A DNA stretch of 9,536 nt from Clostridiales bacterium (GTDB lineage Bacteria; Bacillota; Clostridia; Peptostreptococcales; T1SED10-28): the NCBI GenBank assembly GCA_007134725.1, contig SLKF01000099.1, positions 1-9,536 of the forward strand, written 5' to 3'. The first letter of the stretch is position 1. Each line of letters begins with the position of its first letter. Below the pieces are notes generated by a model, which saw nothing but the letters and a program-made list of their open reading frames with translations, had not been told where the DNA came from and made no database searches. This document shows, one piece after another, positions 1-7,457 of this stretch. Made by a program: the position numbers and the translations under genes.

Positions 1-42
1 CAAATTGATAAGAATATTCAGTTGATAAATAATCTTATTTAA

Positions 43-174
43 AATATACCACGATTTTTGTATTTCAAACATGAAAATGGAGAATATGGTGATTTTTCAA
101 GACGTGGTATGGCTCTTTGGGGAATCTCTTTGTTATATTTATACCTCGTTAGAGAAGGTTTTAAACAGTGGTAG
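43..174 (+). other. Possible micro-ORF or remnant of a membrane-protein C-terminus
   Basis: The open frame runs from the stop codon at 40-42 to a TAG at 172-174. Its second half reads like the end of an integral membrane protein: an arginine pair, a hydrophobic run GMALWGISLLYLYLV, then a charged tail ending in KQW. Possible starts are TTG at 58 or ATG at 109, which would give 38 or 21 residues. Neither has a recognisable ribosome binding site. A second frame over the same bases (ATG 71 to TAA 184, 37 codons) is also open but has no membrane character. This may be a decayed gene end, a small membrane protein, or chance. I do not recognise a family. Confidence 0.2.
46..110. repeat. Inverted repeat ATACCACG / CGTGGTAT
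   Basis: Perfect 8-bp arms at 46-53 and 103-110 are separated by 49 bp in the intergenic region before the kinase gene. No T-run follows, so it is not a terminator. It may be a pair of binding half-sites or chance. It overlaps the weak open frame described at 43-174. Confidence 0.3.
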
Positions 175-195
175 GAACAGCTAAGCGGGAAATTT

Positions 196-224
196 TTGTA
201 TCCCGGCAGAAAGTATTATATAAT
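196..224 (+). promoter_or_regulatory. Sigma-A-type promoter of the lytS-like gene
   Basis: A consensus -10 TATAAT lies at 219-224. A 17-bp spacer separates it from TTGTAT at 196-201, which matches four of six -35 bases. Transcription would start near 231, only about 17 nt before the ATG, so the leader is little more than the ribosome binding site. A dyad CGGGA (186-190) / TCCCG (201-205) brackets the -35 and could bind a repressor. Confidence 0.6.
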
Positions 225-247
225 TAAAGTTTAAGGATGGTGAGAAA

Positions 248-1936
248 ATGGCTTTTGAAATGATATTGGCATTAATCAATAAACTGGGAATTATCATTAT
301 ACTGGCGGTTATTATTTCGAAGATAGGAATTTTTAAAAAACTCTTGATTAAAAAGAACGCAAGCCTGAAAGAGAAGTTGCTTTTAGCCATAATTTTCGGA
401 ACCATCGGGATTCTGGGCACCTACTCCAGTGTTCCGGTGCAAGGAGCCTTAGCCAACACTCGGGTAGTGGGGGTAATGGTGGGGGCTTTGCTTGGGGGGC
501 CCCTGGTAGGTATTGGAGCGGCAGTCATTGCCGGAGGGCACCGCTATTTGATTGATATTGGCGGATTCACAGCGGTAGCCTGTGGAATTTCCACGATGGC
601 AGAGGGGTTGATCGGAGGATATTTTTATTACTATATAAAACATAAGAAGAAGAAATGGATCTATGCCCTGGGCATTGGAGTAGTTGCAGAAATTGTGCAA
701 ATGGGGATTATTTTATTGGTGGCACGTCCCTTTGGGGAGGCCTTAGCCCTGGTACAAGTTATTCTGGTACCCATGGTGTTTGTGAATGCCATTGGTATTG
801 CCCTGTTTGTAGGGATTCTTGAAAATATCTACAAAGAGCAGGAAAGGATTGCCGCGGGACAGGCGGAAAAAGCGTTAAAAATTGCCAACTTAACCATGCC
901 TTACTTTCGACAGGGACTGACTCCGGAAGTGGCAAAAAATGTGGTAGCCATCATTTACGAAATCGTGGATGTTGGAGCCGTGGCCATCACCAATGGAAAA
1001 GAAATCTTAGCCCACAAAGGCCTGGGGGAGGATCATCATGTAGGGAGGGAACCCCTTCGGACCCAGGCTACCAAAGATGTGATTGAAAGCGGAAAACATC
1101 AAATTATCAATCAAAGCAAGGGTATATACTGCACGGAAAAAAACTGTCCCCTGAAATCGGCAATTATCGTACCCCTGAAGGACCAGGAAAAAACCGTGGG
1201 AACCTTAAAGCTGTATAAGGGTGAAGAATACAATATTACCCATCTTGATGAAGAACTGGCCCTGGGACTGGCGCAATTATTCTCCACACAGATTGAAGTA
1301 AGCAAATTGGCAATCCAGGAAAAACTGTTGGTGGATGCAGAGCTAAAAGCATTGCAAGCCCAAATCAATCCTCATTTTCTTTTTAATGCCATCAATACCA
1401 TCCAGTCCTTTATGACCATTGACGGAAAAAAAGCCAAGCTTTTACTGACCTCTTTGGCCACCTTGTTTCGAAAAAGCTTAAGCATTCAAGAAGATTTTGT
1501 TGATTTTTCAACAGAGATCCACCATATAAAATCCTATTTGGAAATCGAAGAAGCTCGGTTCGGGGACCGACTGCAGGTGGATTTTCAATTGGCAGCGGAG
1601 CATAAAGTGAAATTGCCTCCCCTGATTTTACAGCCCATTGTAGAAAATGCGGTCATCCATGGGATTCTTCCCAAAAAAGAGGGGGGGAGAATCATCATAA
1701 GCTCCCGGGAAACCCAGGAAGAATGTATTGTGGTAATTCAAGATGATGGGGTGGGGATTGCCAAGGAAGTCTTAGAAACCCTGTTAGAAGAGCAAAAAGA
1801 GCAGAATTCCGTGGGTCTGATGAATGTTCATAAACGATTGGTAAACTTGTATGGCGAGGGTTATGGTTTGAAAATCCATAGTCAGGAAGGAACCGGGACA
1901 ACGGTGGAAATAAGAATGCCTGTGACGGTTCAATAA
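248..1936 (+). CDS. lytS: LytS/BtsS-type membrane sensor histidine kinase
   Basis: This 562-residue kinase senses a signal at the membrane and phosphorylates the LytTR regulator encoded next. Residues 1-195 are hydrophobic, with about six or seven membrane segments typical of the 5TM-5TMR_LYT sensor domain. Residues about 205-355 form a GAF-like cytoplasmic domain containing a YCTEKNCPL segment (Cys295, Cys300). The HisKA_7TM-independent LytS-type kinase core follows: phospho-acceptor His376 in NPHFLFN (374-380), N-box LQPIVENAVIHG (461-472), DDGVGI (499-504) and SVGLMNVHKRL (521-531). Arg72, Arg99, Cys112 and Ser115 fit the pyruvate-binding residues reported for E. coli BtsS (Arg72, Arg99, Cys110, Ser113, from memory). 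The ATG at 248 follows an AAGGATGGTGAG stretch and lies just below the promoter. The family is certain; pyruvate as ligand is inferred from these residues and the nearby CstA gene. Cell-wall or autolysis control, as for staphylococcal LytS, is the alternative. Confidence 0.93.
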   Translation: MAFEMILALINKLGIIIILAVIISKIGIFKKLLIKKNASLKEKLLLAIIFGTIGILGTYSSVPVQGALANTRVVGVMVGALLGGPLVGIGAAVIAGGHRYLIDIGGFTAVACGISTMAEGLIGGYFYYYIKHKKKKWIYALGIGVVAEIVQMGIILLVARPFGEALALVQVILVPMVFVNAIGIALFVGILENIYKEQERIAAGQAEKALKIANLTMPYFRQGLTPEVAKNVVAIIYEIVDVGAVAITNGKEILAHKGLGEDHHVGREPLRTQATKDVIESGKHQIINQSKGIYCTEKNCPLKSAIIVPLKDQEKTVGTLKLYKGEEYNITHLDEELALGLAQLFSTQIEVSKLAIQEKLLVDAELKALQAQINPHFLFNAINTIQSFMTIDGKKAKLLLTSLATLFRKSLSIQEDFVDFSTEIHHIKSYLEIEEARFGDRLQVDFQLAAEHKVKLPPLILQPIVENAVIHGILPKKEGGRIIISSRETQEECIVVIQDDGVGIAKEVLETLLEEQKEQNSVGLMNVHKRLVNLYGEGYGLKIHSQEGTGTTVEIRMPVTVQ

Positions 1937-1952
1937 CTAAGGAGGAAAAAGT

Positions 1953-2741
1953 ATGAAGATCCTTATTGTTGATGATGAAATGCCTGCAAGAAAGCAGGTG
2001 GAAAGCTTGTTGAAGGAATATGGCAAAGAGCCTTATGAAATTCAGGAGGCCAAAAGTGGGGAAGAAGCTTTAGAAAAATTAAAGACCGGAAATTTTGATG
2101 TGGTATTTTTGGACATCCGGCTTCAGGATCTCACCGGTTTACAAGTAGCAAGGGAAATGGTTCGGAAGAAGATTCAGACTAAGATCGTTTTCGTTACGGC
2201 CTATGACCAATATGCCGTTGAAGCCTTTGACTATTCTGCGGTCAGTTATTTACTAAAACCCGTGGAAGAAGAACGTTTTCAAAGAACCCTGGAAAAGATC
2301 GAAGAAGAAGTGTGTTTACGAGATCAGAACCAGGGGAAAGAGGAGACTGCTTTAGCCTCGGTGGAAGCCATGCTTCAAAAGCATTTAGAAGAGGATCATC
2401 GGATGCAAAAGATTACCCTGGAAAAAGAGGATCGACTTTATGTATTTGATCCGTCGGAAATTGTATTTATTGAAACCGAAGGCAGGAATACGAAGGTCAC
2501 CACCGGAAGGGGTGTCTTTTCATCAAACCAGAGTTTGCGGGATTGGGAAATGCAGCTCCCCGAGCATTTGTTTTTTCGAAGTCATCGTAGTTTTTTAGTC
2601 AATATGGAAGAGATTGAAGAGGTGATTTACTGGTTTAATCATGCATTGCAGTTGAAAATGCGGGGGATTGATCATTCTAAGGTACCGATTAGCCGCAGCA
2701 ATACCAAAGCTTTTAAAAAGCGCATGGGAATTCAAAACTGA
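1953..2741 (+). CDS. lytR: LytTR-family response regulator (BtsR/LytR-like)
   Basis: This 262-residue DNA-binding response regulator is the likely partner of the upstream kinase. The receiver domain spans about 1-122, with acidic Asp7 and Asp8, phospho-acceptor Asp54 in FLDI, Thr82 in VTAY and Lys102 in LLKP. An acidic, probably helical linker (about 105-150) leads to a LytTR DNA-binding domain at about 153-258, showing FFRSHRSFLVN (207-217) and VPISRS (244-249). The size matches the LytR/BtsR/AlgR family. A strong AAGGAGG (1939-1945) stands 7 nt before the ATG, and the gap to the kinase gene is only 16 bp, so the two are co-transcribed. The likely target is the transporter promoter immediately downstream, where LytTR-like repeats occur. 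The name LytR here means the LytS partner, not the LytR-CpsA-Psr cell-wall ligase. Confidence 0.94.
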   Translation: MKILIVDDEMPARKQVESLLKEYGKEPYEIQEAKSGEEALEKLKTGNFDVVFLDIRLQDLTGLQVAREMVRKKIQTKIVFVTAYDQYAVEAFDYSAVSYLLKPVEEERFQRTLEKIEEEVCLRDQNQGKEETALASVEAMLQKHLEEDHRMQKITLEKEDRLYVFDPSEIVFIETEGRNTKVTTGRGVFSSNQSLRDWEMQLPEHLFFRSHRSFLVNMEEIEEVIYWFNHALQLKMRGIDHSKVPISRSNTKAFKKRMGIQN

Positions 2742-2743
2742 AA

Positions 2744-2774
2744 TCCGTTGAATCAAAGTTTTCGACCAGTTAAA
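2744..2774 (+). promoter_or_regulatory. Candidate LytTR binding site (two direct repeats, 13-bp spacer)
   Basis: TCCGTTGAA (2744-2752) and CCAGTTAAA (2766-2774) fit the published LytTR 9-bp half-site [TA][AC][CA]GTTN[AG][TG] at 8 and 7 of 9 positions. They are separated by exactly 13 bp, the known 12-13 bp spacing, which puts both on one face of the helix. The pair lies ahead of the transporter promoter, centred about 80 bp before the predicted start. The same stretch is also an imperfect inverted repeat, AATCCGTTgAA (2742-2752) / TTaAACGGATT (2770-2780), so the true arrangement could be inverted. Confidence 0.5.
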
Positions 2775-2796
2775 CGGATTAATCGACGAGATAGGA

Positions 2797-2833
2797 ATTT
2801 TTTAAAAAATCCACCGAACCTTCTTTATATAAT
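2797..2833 (+). promoter_or_regulatory. Promoter of the cstA-like gene, weak -35
   Basis: A perfect -10 TATAAT lies at 2828-2833. The place where a -35 should sit (about 2804-2810) is only A-tract, part of the perfect 14-bp palindrome ATTTTTTAAAAAAT at 2797-2810. A good -10 without a -35 suggests dependence on an activator, fitting the LytTR-like repeats upstream. Predicted start is near 2840, giving a leader of about 43 nt. Confidence 0.5.
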
Positions 2834-2882
2834 AGAGATAGTTAGATTATTAGCAATCGATTATTGAAGGAGGATTTTTTAA

Positions 2883-4316
2883 ATGACGTTATTATTTATC
2901 GCTATTGCATTACTTGTTACAGGCTATGTGGTTTATGGAAAATTTGTGGAAAGGGTATTTGGTATTAATGAATCCCGAGAAACCCCGGCACTGGAATTGG
3001 CCGACGGTGTGGATTTTATTGAAATGCCCATGTATAAAATATTTTTGATACAGTTTTTAAATATTGCAGGGCTGGGTCCGATTTATGGGGCCATTGCCGG
3101 AGCTTTATGGGGACCCCAGGCCTTTATTTGGATTGTCCTGGGAAGTATTTTTGCCGGAGGCGTCCACGATTATTTCTCGGGAATGCTATCCATTCGTAAT
3201 GGTGGAAGCTCCATTGCAGAGGTTGTCGGGAAATATCTGGGCGGCGGAGCAAAACAGTTTATGCGGTTATTTTCCGTGGTATTACTCATACTTGTGGGTA
3301 CCGTATTTATGACCGGACCGGCGCTTTTACTGGGAGACTTAAGCTTTTTAAGCATCGGATCCTATCAAGTATGGCTGGGAATTATCCTGGTATATTACTT
3401 TTTGGCAACGATTCTGCCGGTAGACAAAATCATCGGTAAGGTTTATCCGATTTTCGGAGCAAGCTTAATAATTATGGCGGTGGGAATTGCAGGAATGTTG
3501 CTGATTAAGGGATATCAGCTGCCACCCCTGACCATGGAGAATATCCATCCCGGAGATCTTTCGGTTTGGCCCTTACTATTTATTACCATTGCCTGTGGAG
3601 CCATCAGTGGTTTCCATGCGACCCAATCCCCCTTAATGGCCAGGTGTGTGGGCAATGAACGACAGGGAAGAAAAGTATTTTACGGATCCATGATCGCCGA
3701 AGGAATTATCGCCCTTGTCTGGGCCGCAGCCGCCATGAGTTTTTACTATGGAACCGACGGTTTGGCCATAGCCAGTGGAGCCGGTGGTCCCGGAGCCGTG
3801 GTGTATCAAGTTTCCACCTCCCTTATGGGTACCGTTGGAGGCTTGCTGGCCATGTTAGGGGTAATTGCCTGTCCCATTACTTCGGGAGATACGGCTTTTC
3901 GAAGTGCCCGGTTGGTAATTGCAGACTTTACAAAAACCAGTCAGGTGGAGACGAAAAAGCGACTATTGGTGGCACTCCCTCTATTTGTAGTGGGTTTTGC
4001 CCTGAGTTTTATAGACTTTAATATCATTTGGCGTTACTTTGCCTGGTCGAATCAAACCTTGGCTACGGTAGTACTGTGGGCATCAGCGGTATATCTTGCA
4101 CAAAACCAAAAACTTCACTGGATCGCTACCATTCCCGCAACTTTTATGACGGCGGTGATTGTGACCTATATTCTACAAGCCCCGGAAGGTTTTCAACTAT
4201 CCACTTCCATATCCTATCCCGTTGGGATTGTGGCAGCACTGCTGACCTTTGGATGGTTTATCGGTAAAACCTGGAAATACAAAGGTCAAGTACCACTGGA
4301 GCAGGAAAGCGTATAA
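2883..4316 (+). CDS. cstA: CstA-family transporter (probable pyruvate or peptide uptake)
   Basis: This 477-residue integral membrane protein of the carbon-starvation CstA family has about 12-13 hydrophobic segments. Family hallmarks are FLNIAGLGPIYGAIAGALWG (58-77), GGVHDYFSGMLSIRNGG (92-108), SGFHATQSPLMARC (242-255) and ITSGDTAFRSARL (332-344). At this length it is the short form common in Gram-positives; E. coli CstA and BtsT are about 700 residues. E. coli BtsT and CstA take up pyruvate, and CstA was first linked to peptide uptake. Its position after a LytS/LytTR pair parallels BtsS-BtsR control of btsT. AAGGAGG (2867-2873) lies 9 nt before the ATG. No YjiX/DUF466 small partner gene follows, unlike in E. 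coli. A terminator 15 bp after the stop isolates it from downstream genes. The family is certain; the substrate is inferred. Confidence 0.93.
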   Translation: MTLLFIAIALLVTGYVVYGKFVERVFGINESRETPALELADGVDFIEMPMYKIFLIQFLNIAGLGPIYGAIAGALWGPQAFIWIVLGSIFAGGVHDYFSGMLSIRNGGSSIAEVVGKYLGGGAKQFMRLFSVVLLILVGTVFMTGPALLLGDLSFLSIGSYQVWLGIILVYYFLATILPVDKIIGKVYPIFGASLIIMAVGIAGMLLIKGYQLPPLTMENIHPGDLSVWPLLFITIACGAISGFHATQSPLMARCVGNERQGRKVFYGSMIAEGIIALVWAAAAMSFYYGTDGLAIASGAGGPGAVVYQVSTSLMGTVGGLLAMLGVIACPITSGDTAFRSARLVIADFTKTSQVETKKRLLVALPLFVVGFALSFIDFNIIWRYFAWSNQTLATVVLWASAVYLAQNQKLHWIATIPATFMTAVIVTYILQAPEGFQLSTSISYPVGIVAALLTFGWFIGKTWKYKGQVPLEQESV

Positions 4317-4331
4317 ACTTCATTCTATTTA

Positions 4332-4373
4332 AAAACCTCTTACCTTTATCATTGGTAAGGGGTTTTATTTTTA
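4332..4373 (+). terminator. Rho-independent terminator after cstA
   Basis: AAAACCTCTTACC (4332-4344) pairs with GGTAAGGGGTTTT (4354-4366) in a 13-bp stem with one G-U pair and a 9-nt loop. A T-rich tail (ATTTTTAT) follows. The A-run on the left arm means it could also act from the opposite direction. Confidence 0.9.
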
Positions 4374-4382
4374 TGGGTTTTG

Positions 4383-4411
4383 TTGTGAATTTTCACTTAA
4401 TCCACTATACT
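4383..4411 (+). promoter_or_regulatory. Promoter of the aminotransferase-mutS-like-rocB unit, with dyad
   Basis: TTGTGA (4383-4388) and TATACT (4406-4411) are separated by 17 bp, with a predicted start near 4418. A short dyad, GTGAA (4385-4389) and TTCAC (4392-4396) around TT, overlaps the -35 and spacer. It is placed where a repressor would block polymerase; no regulator can be named. Confidence 0.55.
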
Positions 4412-4436
4412 TAAAAGAAAAGGAATTGGAGAAAGG

Positions 4437-5579
4437 ATGATACCAATGAAAATCAAACCCTTTGGGGTAGAAGAATGGATGAATGAATATGAGAATGATG
4501 CGGTATATAACTTAGGAGAAACCTGCGTAAAGTCCCTAACCGTAAAGGAGTTATTGGATTTACAAGGACAGGGCAAAAAAGCCCTGGAAGAGATTTATGC
4601 AATGCAACTGACCTATGGAACCATTCCCGGTACCGATAAACTGCGGGGGGAAGTGGCGGATCTTTATAAGACCGCAAAAATTCCCAATGTGGTGATCGCC
4701 CATGGAGGAATCGGAGCCAATCATTTGGTGTTTTCCGCCTTAGTGGAGCCCGGTGATGAAGTAGTTTCCGTCATGCCCACCTATCAGCAGCATTACTCCA
4801 TTCCCGAAGCCTTAGGGGCAAGGGTAAGAATCCTTCCCTTAAGATTGGAAAATGAATTTTTACCGGATCTGTCGGAACTGAAAAAAATGGTCAATGAGAA
4901 GACAAAACTGATCGCCATCAACAATCCCAACAATCCTTCGGGATCCTTAATGGATAAAAAATGCTTGGAAGAAATTGTGGCAATTGCCAAGGACGTTGAT
5001 GCTTACATTTTGTCTGATGAAGTATATCGGGGGTTAAGCCACCAAGGGGAAGCCTTCGGGCCGTCAATTTTCGACTTATATGAAAAAGGAATATCCACCG
5101 GCAGCATGTCCAAAGTGTTTTCCCTTGCGGGCCTTCGAATCGGTTGGGTTGTGGCATCCGAGGAGACGGTAAAAGAAATTAATGTTCACCGGGATTACAA
5201 CACCATCAGTTGTGGTAAAATCGACGATTATTTAGCGGGCATTGCCTTAGAGCAAAAAGATAAGATTTTAAAGAGAAACCGGGAGTTGATCTTAGAAAAT
5301 GCAAAGATTGTAGCGGATTGGGTAAAGAGTGAGCCTAGAATCTCTTATACAAAGCCCAAGGCAGGAACCACGGCCTTCATCAAATACGATTATCGGATTG
5401 CTTCCCGGGACCTTGCCTTAAGACTGCTTCGGGATACGGGAGCCTTTGTGGTTCCAGGAGAGGCCCTGCAGCAGGAAGGCTTCTTAAGAATCGGATACGC
5501 CAATGATTCAACCAGCGTCCGGGAAGGGCTGAAGAAAATATCTCAGTACTTTAGAATCCTGGAAAAGGAAGGGAAATAA
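4437..5579 (+). CDS. PLP-dependent aminotransferase, class I/II
   Basis: This fold-type I PLP enzyme transfers an amino group between an amino acid and a 2-oxo acid in the cytoplasm. Key residues are visible: PLP-binding Lys226 in SMSKVFSLAGLRIGW (223-237), Asn166 in NNPNNPSG (162-169), Asp194 and Tyr197 in SDEVY (193-197), and substrate-carboxylate Arg351 in LRIGYA (350-355). The 380-residue length is usual. The N-terminus (KPFGVEEWMNEYENDAVYNL) resembles a branch that includes capreomycidine-synthase-like enzymes, but that comparison is from memory and the substrate is unknown. ATG at 4446 is a good alternative start: AAGG at 4433-4436 stands 9 nt before it, whereas it abuts the ATG at 4437, which would instead use GGAG at 4428-4431. 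The next gene begins 4 bp after the stop, so the two are probably co-translated. Confidence 0.9.
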   Translation: MIPMKIKPFGVEEWMNEYENDAVYNLGETCVKSLTVKELLDLQGQGKKALEEIYAMQLTYGTIPGTDKLRGEVADLYKTAKIPNVVIAHGGIGANHLVFSALVEPGDEVVSVMPTYQQHYSIPEALGARVRILPLRLENEFLPDLSELKKMVNEKTKLIAINNPNNPSGSLMDKKCLEEIVAIAKDVDAYILSDEVYRGLSHQGEAFGPSIFDLYEKGISTGSMSKVFSLAGLRIGWVVASEETVKEINVHRDYNTISCGKIDDYLAGIALEQKDKILKRNRELILENAKIVADWVKSEPRISYTKPKAGTTAFIKYDYRIASRDLALRLLRDTGAFVVPGEALQQEGFLRIGYANDSTSVREGLKKISQYFRILEKEGK

Positions 5580-5583
5580 CCGA

Positions 5584-7434
5584 ATGAGGATGGAAAATAT
5601 GGAGGAACAGAGGATTTACCGGGGTTACCTCAAGGGAGAAGAAAAATTTCATAAAAAGTGGGAAGTCCTGTCTCAAGGGCAAAGACGACTGAGTAATCTT
5701 CGCGTACTAATGGTACTGCTATTTTTGAGCACCGGATTTGTCTTGGCTTTCCAGCGGGAAAATTTGATATTATGGGGAGGATTTATCCTCTCCTTTACGG
5801 GGTTTATCATCTTCGTACTGCGCCATGAATCCTTAAAGCAGCGGGAGCAGTACGTAAAGGGGTACCTGGAGCTCTATAAAAAACAAAGAATGCGAAAAGA
5901 AGGCCGGTGGCGGGAATTTGAAGAAAGAGGATCGGAATTTATCGATTCGGATCACGCCTTTTCCTATGATCTGGACCTCTTTGGTCAAAACTCCGTATTT
6001 CAATGGATTGATGATACCACCTCGGGTCTGGGAAAAAGAAAACTGTATCGGCTCCTAGTCACCCCTTTAAAAACCCGGGAGGCTATTGTCCATCGGCAAA
6101 AGCTTTTAGAAGAGTTGGGGAGAAAAAGCATCTGGGTCCGAAGATTTCTCGTAGAGGGGAGAGTAGGCAGAAAAAAAACGAAGGACTTTCGGGAAGTCAT
6201 ACAATGGGGTAGTACGAAAAATCCCGTGTTTTCAAAACCGGCGGTTATTGTTGGTGTAAAAACCTTGCCCTGGCTTACCATACTTCTGGGGATTGGGGGA
6301 GTCCTGACGGAACTGCCCATGGCTCCTTTTTTACTGCTGTTACTGCTTCACGGCACATTGTTCGCCCTGGGGTTTTTAAAACGGGGAAAGGTGCTTGGAA
6401 TGGTTAAGGATTATCAACTGGAACTGAATCAGTATATCCGACAGTTAAAGATGTTTGAAAAACACGGCTTTGAAAGTGAGGTTTTAAATGATTTGCAGCA
6501 GTCCTTGAAAACCCAGCGTGGAACATCGGGAACGGATCAGCTTAGAAGTCTGGAAAAACTGGCCAATCGAACATTGAACAAGCAGAATATGCTGTTTGTT
6601 CCGATCAATATTTTAACCCTGTGGGATTATCGTTGTTTGGTGGATTTGGAAAAGTGGAAGAAGGAGTCCGGCGAAGCCCTAGCCTACTGGATCGACACCT
6701 TGGCCGAAGTGGAGGCTCTGGTTAGTCTTTCGAATATTCATCGGGATCATCCGGACTGGGCCTTGCCCAAGGTGGCAAAAAAACCTTCCCTGTATCAGGG
6801 AAAGTCTGTAGGCCATCCCCTAATCGGGGAAGGTGGGGTGACGAATGACATCGAATTACACCCCGAGAGTCCTATTTTGCTGATCACAGGGTCCAATATG
6901 TCGGGGAAAAGTACGTATCTGAGAACCGCAGGGATCAATCTGCTTTTTTTAACGATCGGTACGAAGGTCTTTGCCAGGGAAATGGAAGCCTCCTTAATGA
7001 AGATGCATACCTGTATGCGAATCAGTGATAATATTGAAAAAAACATTTCCTCCTTTTATGGAGAAATTCTTCGAATCAAATCCATCGTAGAAGAGACGAA
7101 AAAAGGGGAACCGGTGTTTTTTTTATTGGACGAAATATTTAAAGGCACCAATTCCACGGACCGCCACCTTGGGGCAAAGATTTTAATACAGCAACTTTAT
7201 GAAACCGGTGGGGTAGGACTGGTATCCACCCATGATTTAGAGCTTACGGAGTTGGAGAATAATCCAAAGGTAGGGGTTCGAAATTACCATTTTCAAGAAA
7301 CCTATCATCAGGGAGAAATTCAATTTGACTACAAACTACGACCGGGAGCCTCAAGGACGACAAATGCCCTGTATTTAATGAAAATGGCCGGGGTAGAGGT
7401 TACCAATAAGGATCTGGAGAAGAAAAAGAGGTAA
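5584..7434 (+). CDS. Membrane-anchored MutS-like ATPase (MutS domain V only)
   Basis: This 616-residue protein has a C-terminal MutS ATPase: HPLI (411-414), Walker A TGSNMSGKST (435-444), an SSFYGEI segment where MutS has STFMxEM, Walker B with Asp516-Glu517 in LLDEIFKGTNSTDR (514-527), and STHD (548-551). Residues about 280-380 are helical and look like the MutS core/lever region. The N-terminal mismatch-recognition domain is absent. Instead there are two hydrophobic hairpins, at about 40-57/61-79 and about 229-243/247-265, suggesting a membrane-bound protein with the ATPase in the cytoplasm. Such proteins are commonly labelled MutS-related or DNA mismatch repair protein, but no repair role is shown. 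The ATG at 5584 is 10 nt after AAGGAAGGG, inside the end of the previous gene. Starts at 5590 or 5599 are possible. Confidence 0.85.
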   Translation: MRMENMEEQRIYRGYLKGEEKFHKKWEVLSQGQRRLSNLRVLMVLLFLSTGFVLAFQRENLILWGGFILSFTGFIIFVLRHESLKQREQYVKGYLELYKKQRMRKEGRWREFEERGSEFIDSDHAFSYDLDLFGQNSVFQWIDDTTSGLGKRKLYRLLVTPLKTREAIVHRQKLLEELGRKSIWVRRFLVEGRVGRKKTKDFREVIQWGSTKNPVFSKPAVIVGVKTLPWLTILLGIGGVLTELPMAPFLLLLLLHGTLFALGFLKRGKVLGMVKDYQLELNQYIRQLKMFEKHGFESEVLNDLQQSLKTQRGTSGTDQLRSLEKLANRTLNKQNMLFVPINILTLWDYRCLVDLEKWKKESGEALAYWIDTLAEVEALVSLSNIHRDHPDWALPKVAKKPSLYQGKSVGHPLIGEGGVTNDIELHPESPILLITGSNMSGKSTYLRTAGINLLFLTIGTKVFAREMEASLMKMHTCMRISDNIEKNISSFYGEILRIKSIVEETKKGEPVFFLLDEIFKGTNSTDRHLGAKILIQQLYETGGVGLVSTHDLELTELENNPKVGVRNYHFQETYHQGEIQFDYKLRPGASRTTNALYLMKMAGVEVTNKDLEKKKR

Positions 7435-7457
7435 GGGTGTGTAAAGTTTTATATAGT

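Noticed and set aside
449..700. 83-codon minus-strand open frame inside the kinase gene
   Set aside because: It lies wholly within the membrane domain coding sequence of an intact, recognisable gene and resembles no family.
2742..2780. Inverted repeat after the regulator gene read as a terminator
   Set aside because: The 8-bp outer arms enclose about 23 bases and no T-run follows directly, so a regulatory site is more likely.
3064..3312. 82-codon plus-strand frame inside cstA
   Set aside because: Out-of-frame shadow of a highly conserved membrane-protein gene.
6000..6320. 106-codon minus-strand open frame inside the MutS-like gene
   Set aside because: Shadow of the plus-strand gene, with no ribosome binding site noticed and no recognisable motifs.
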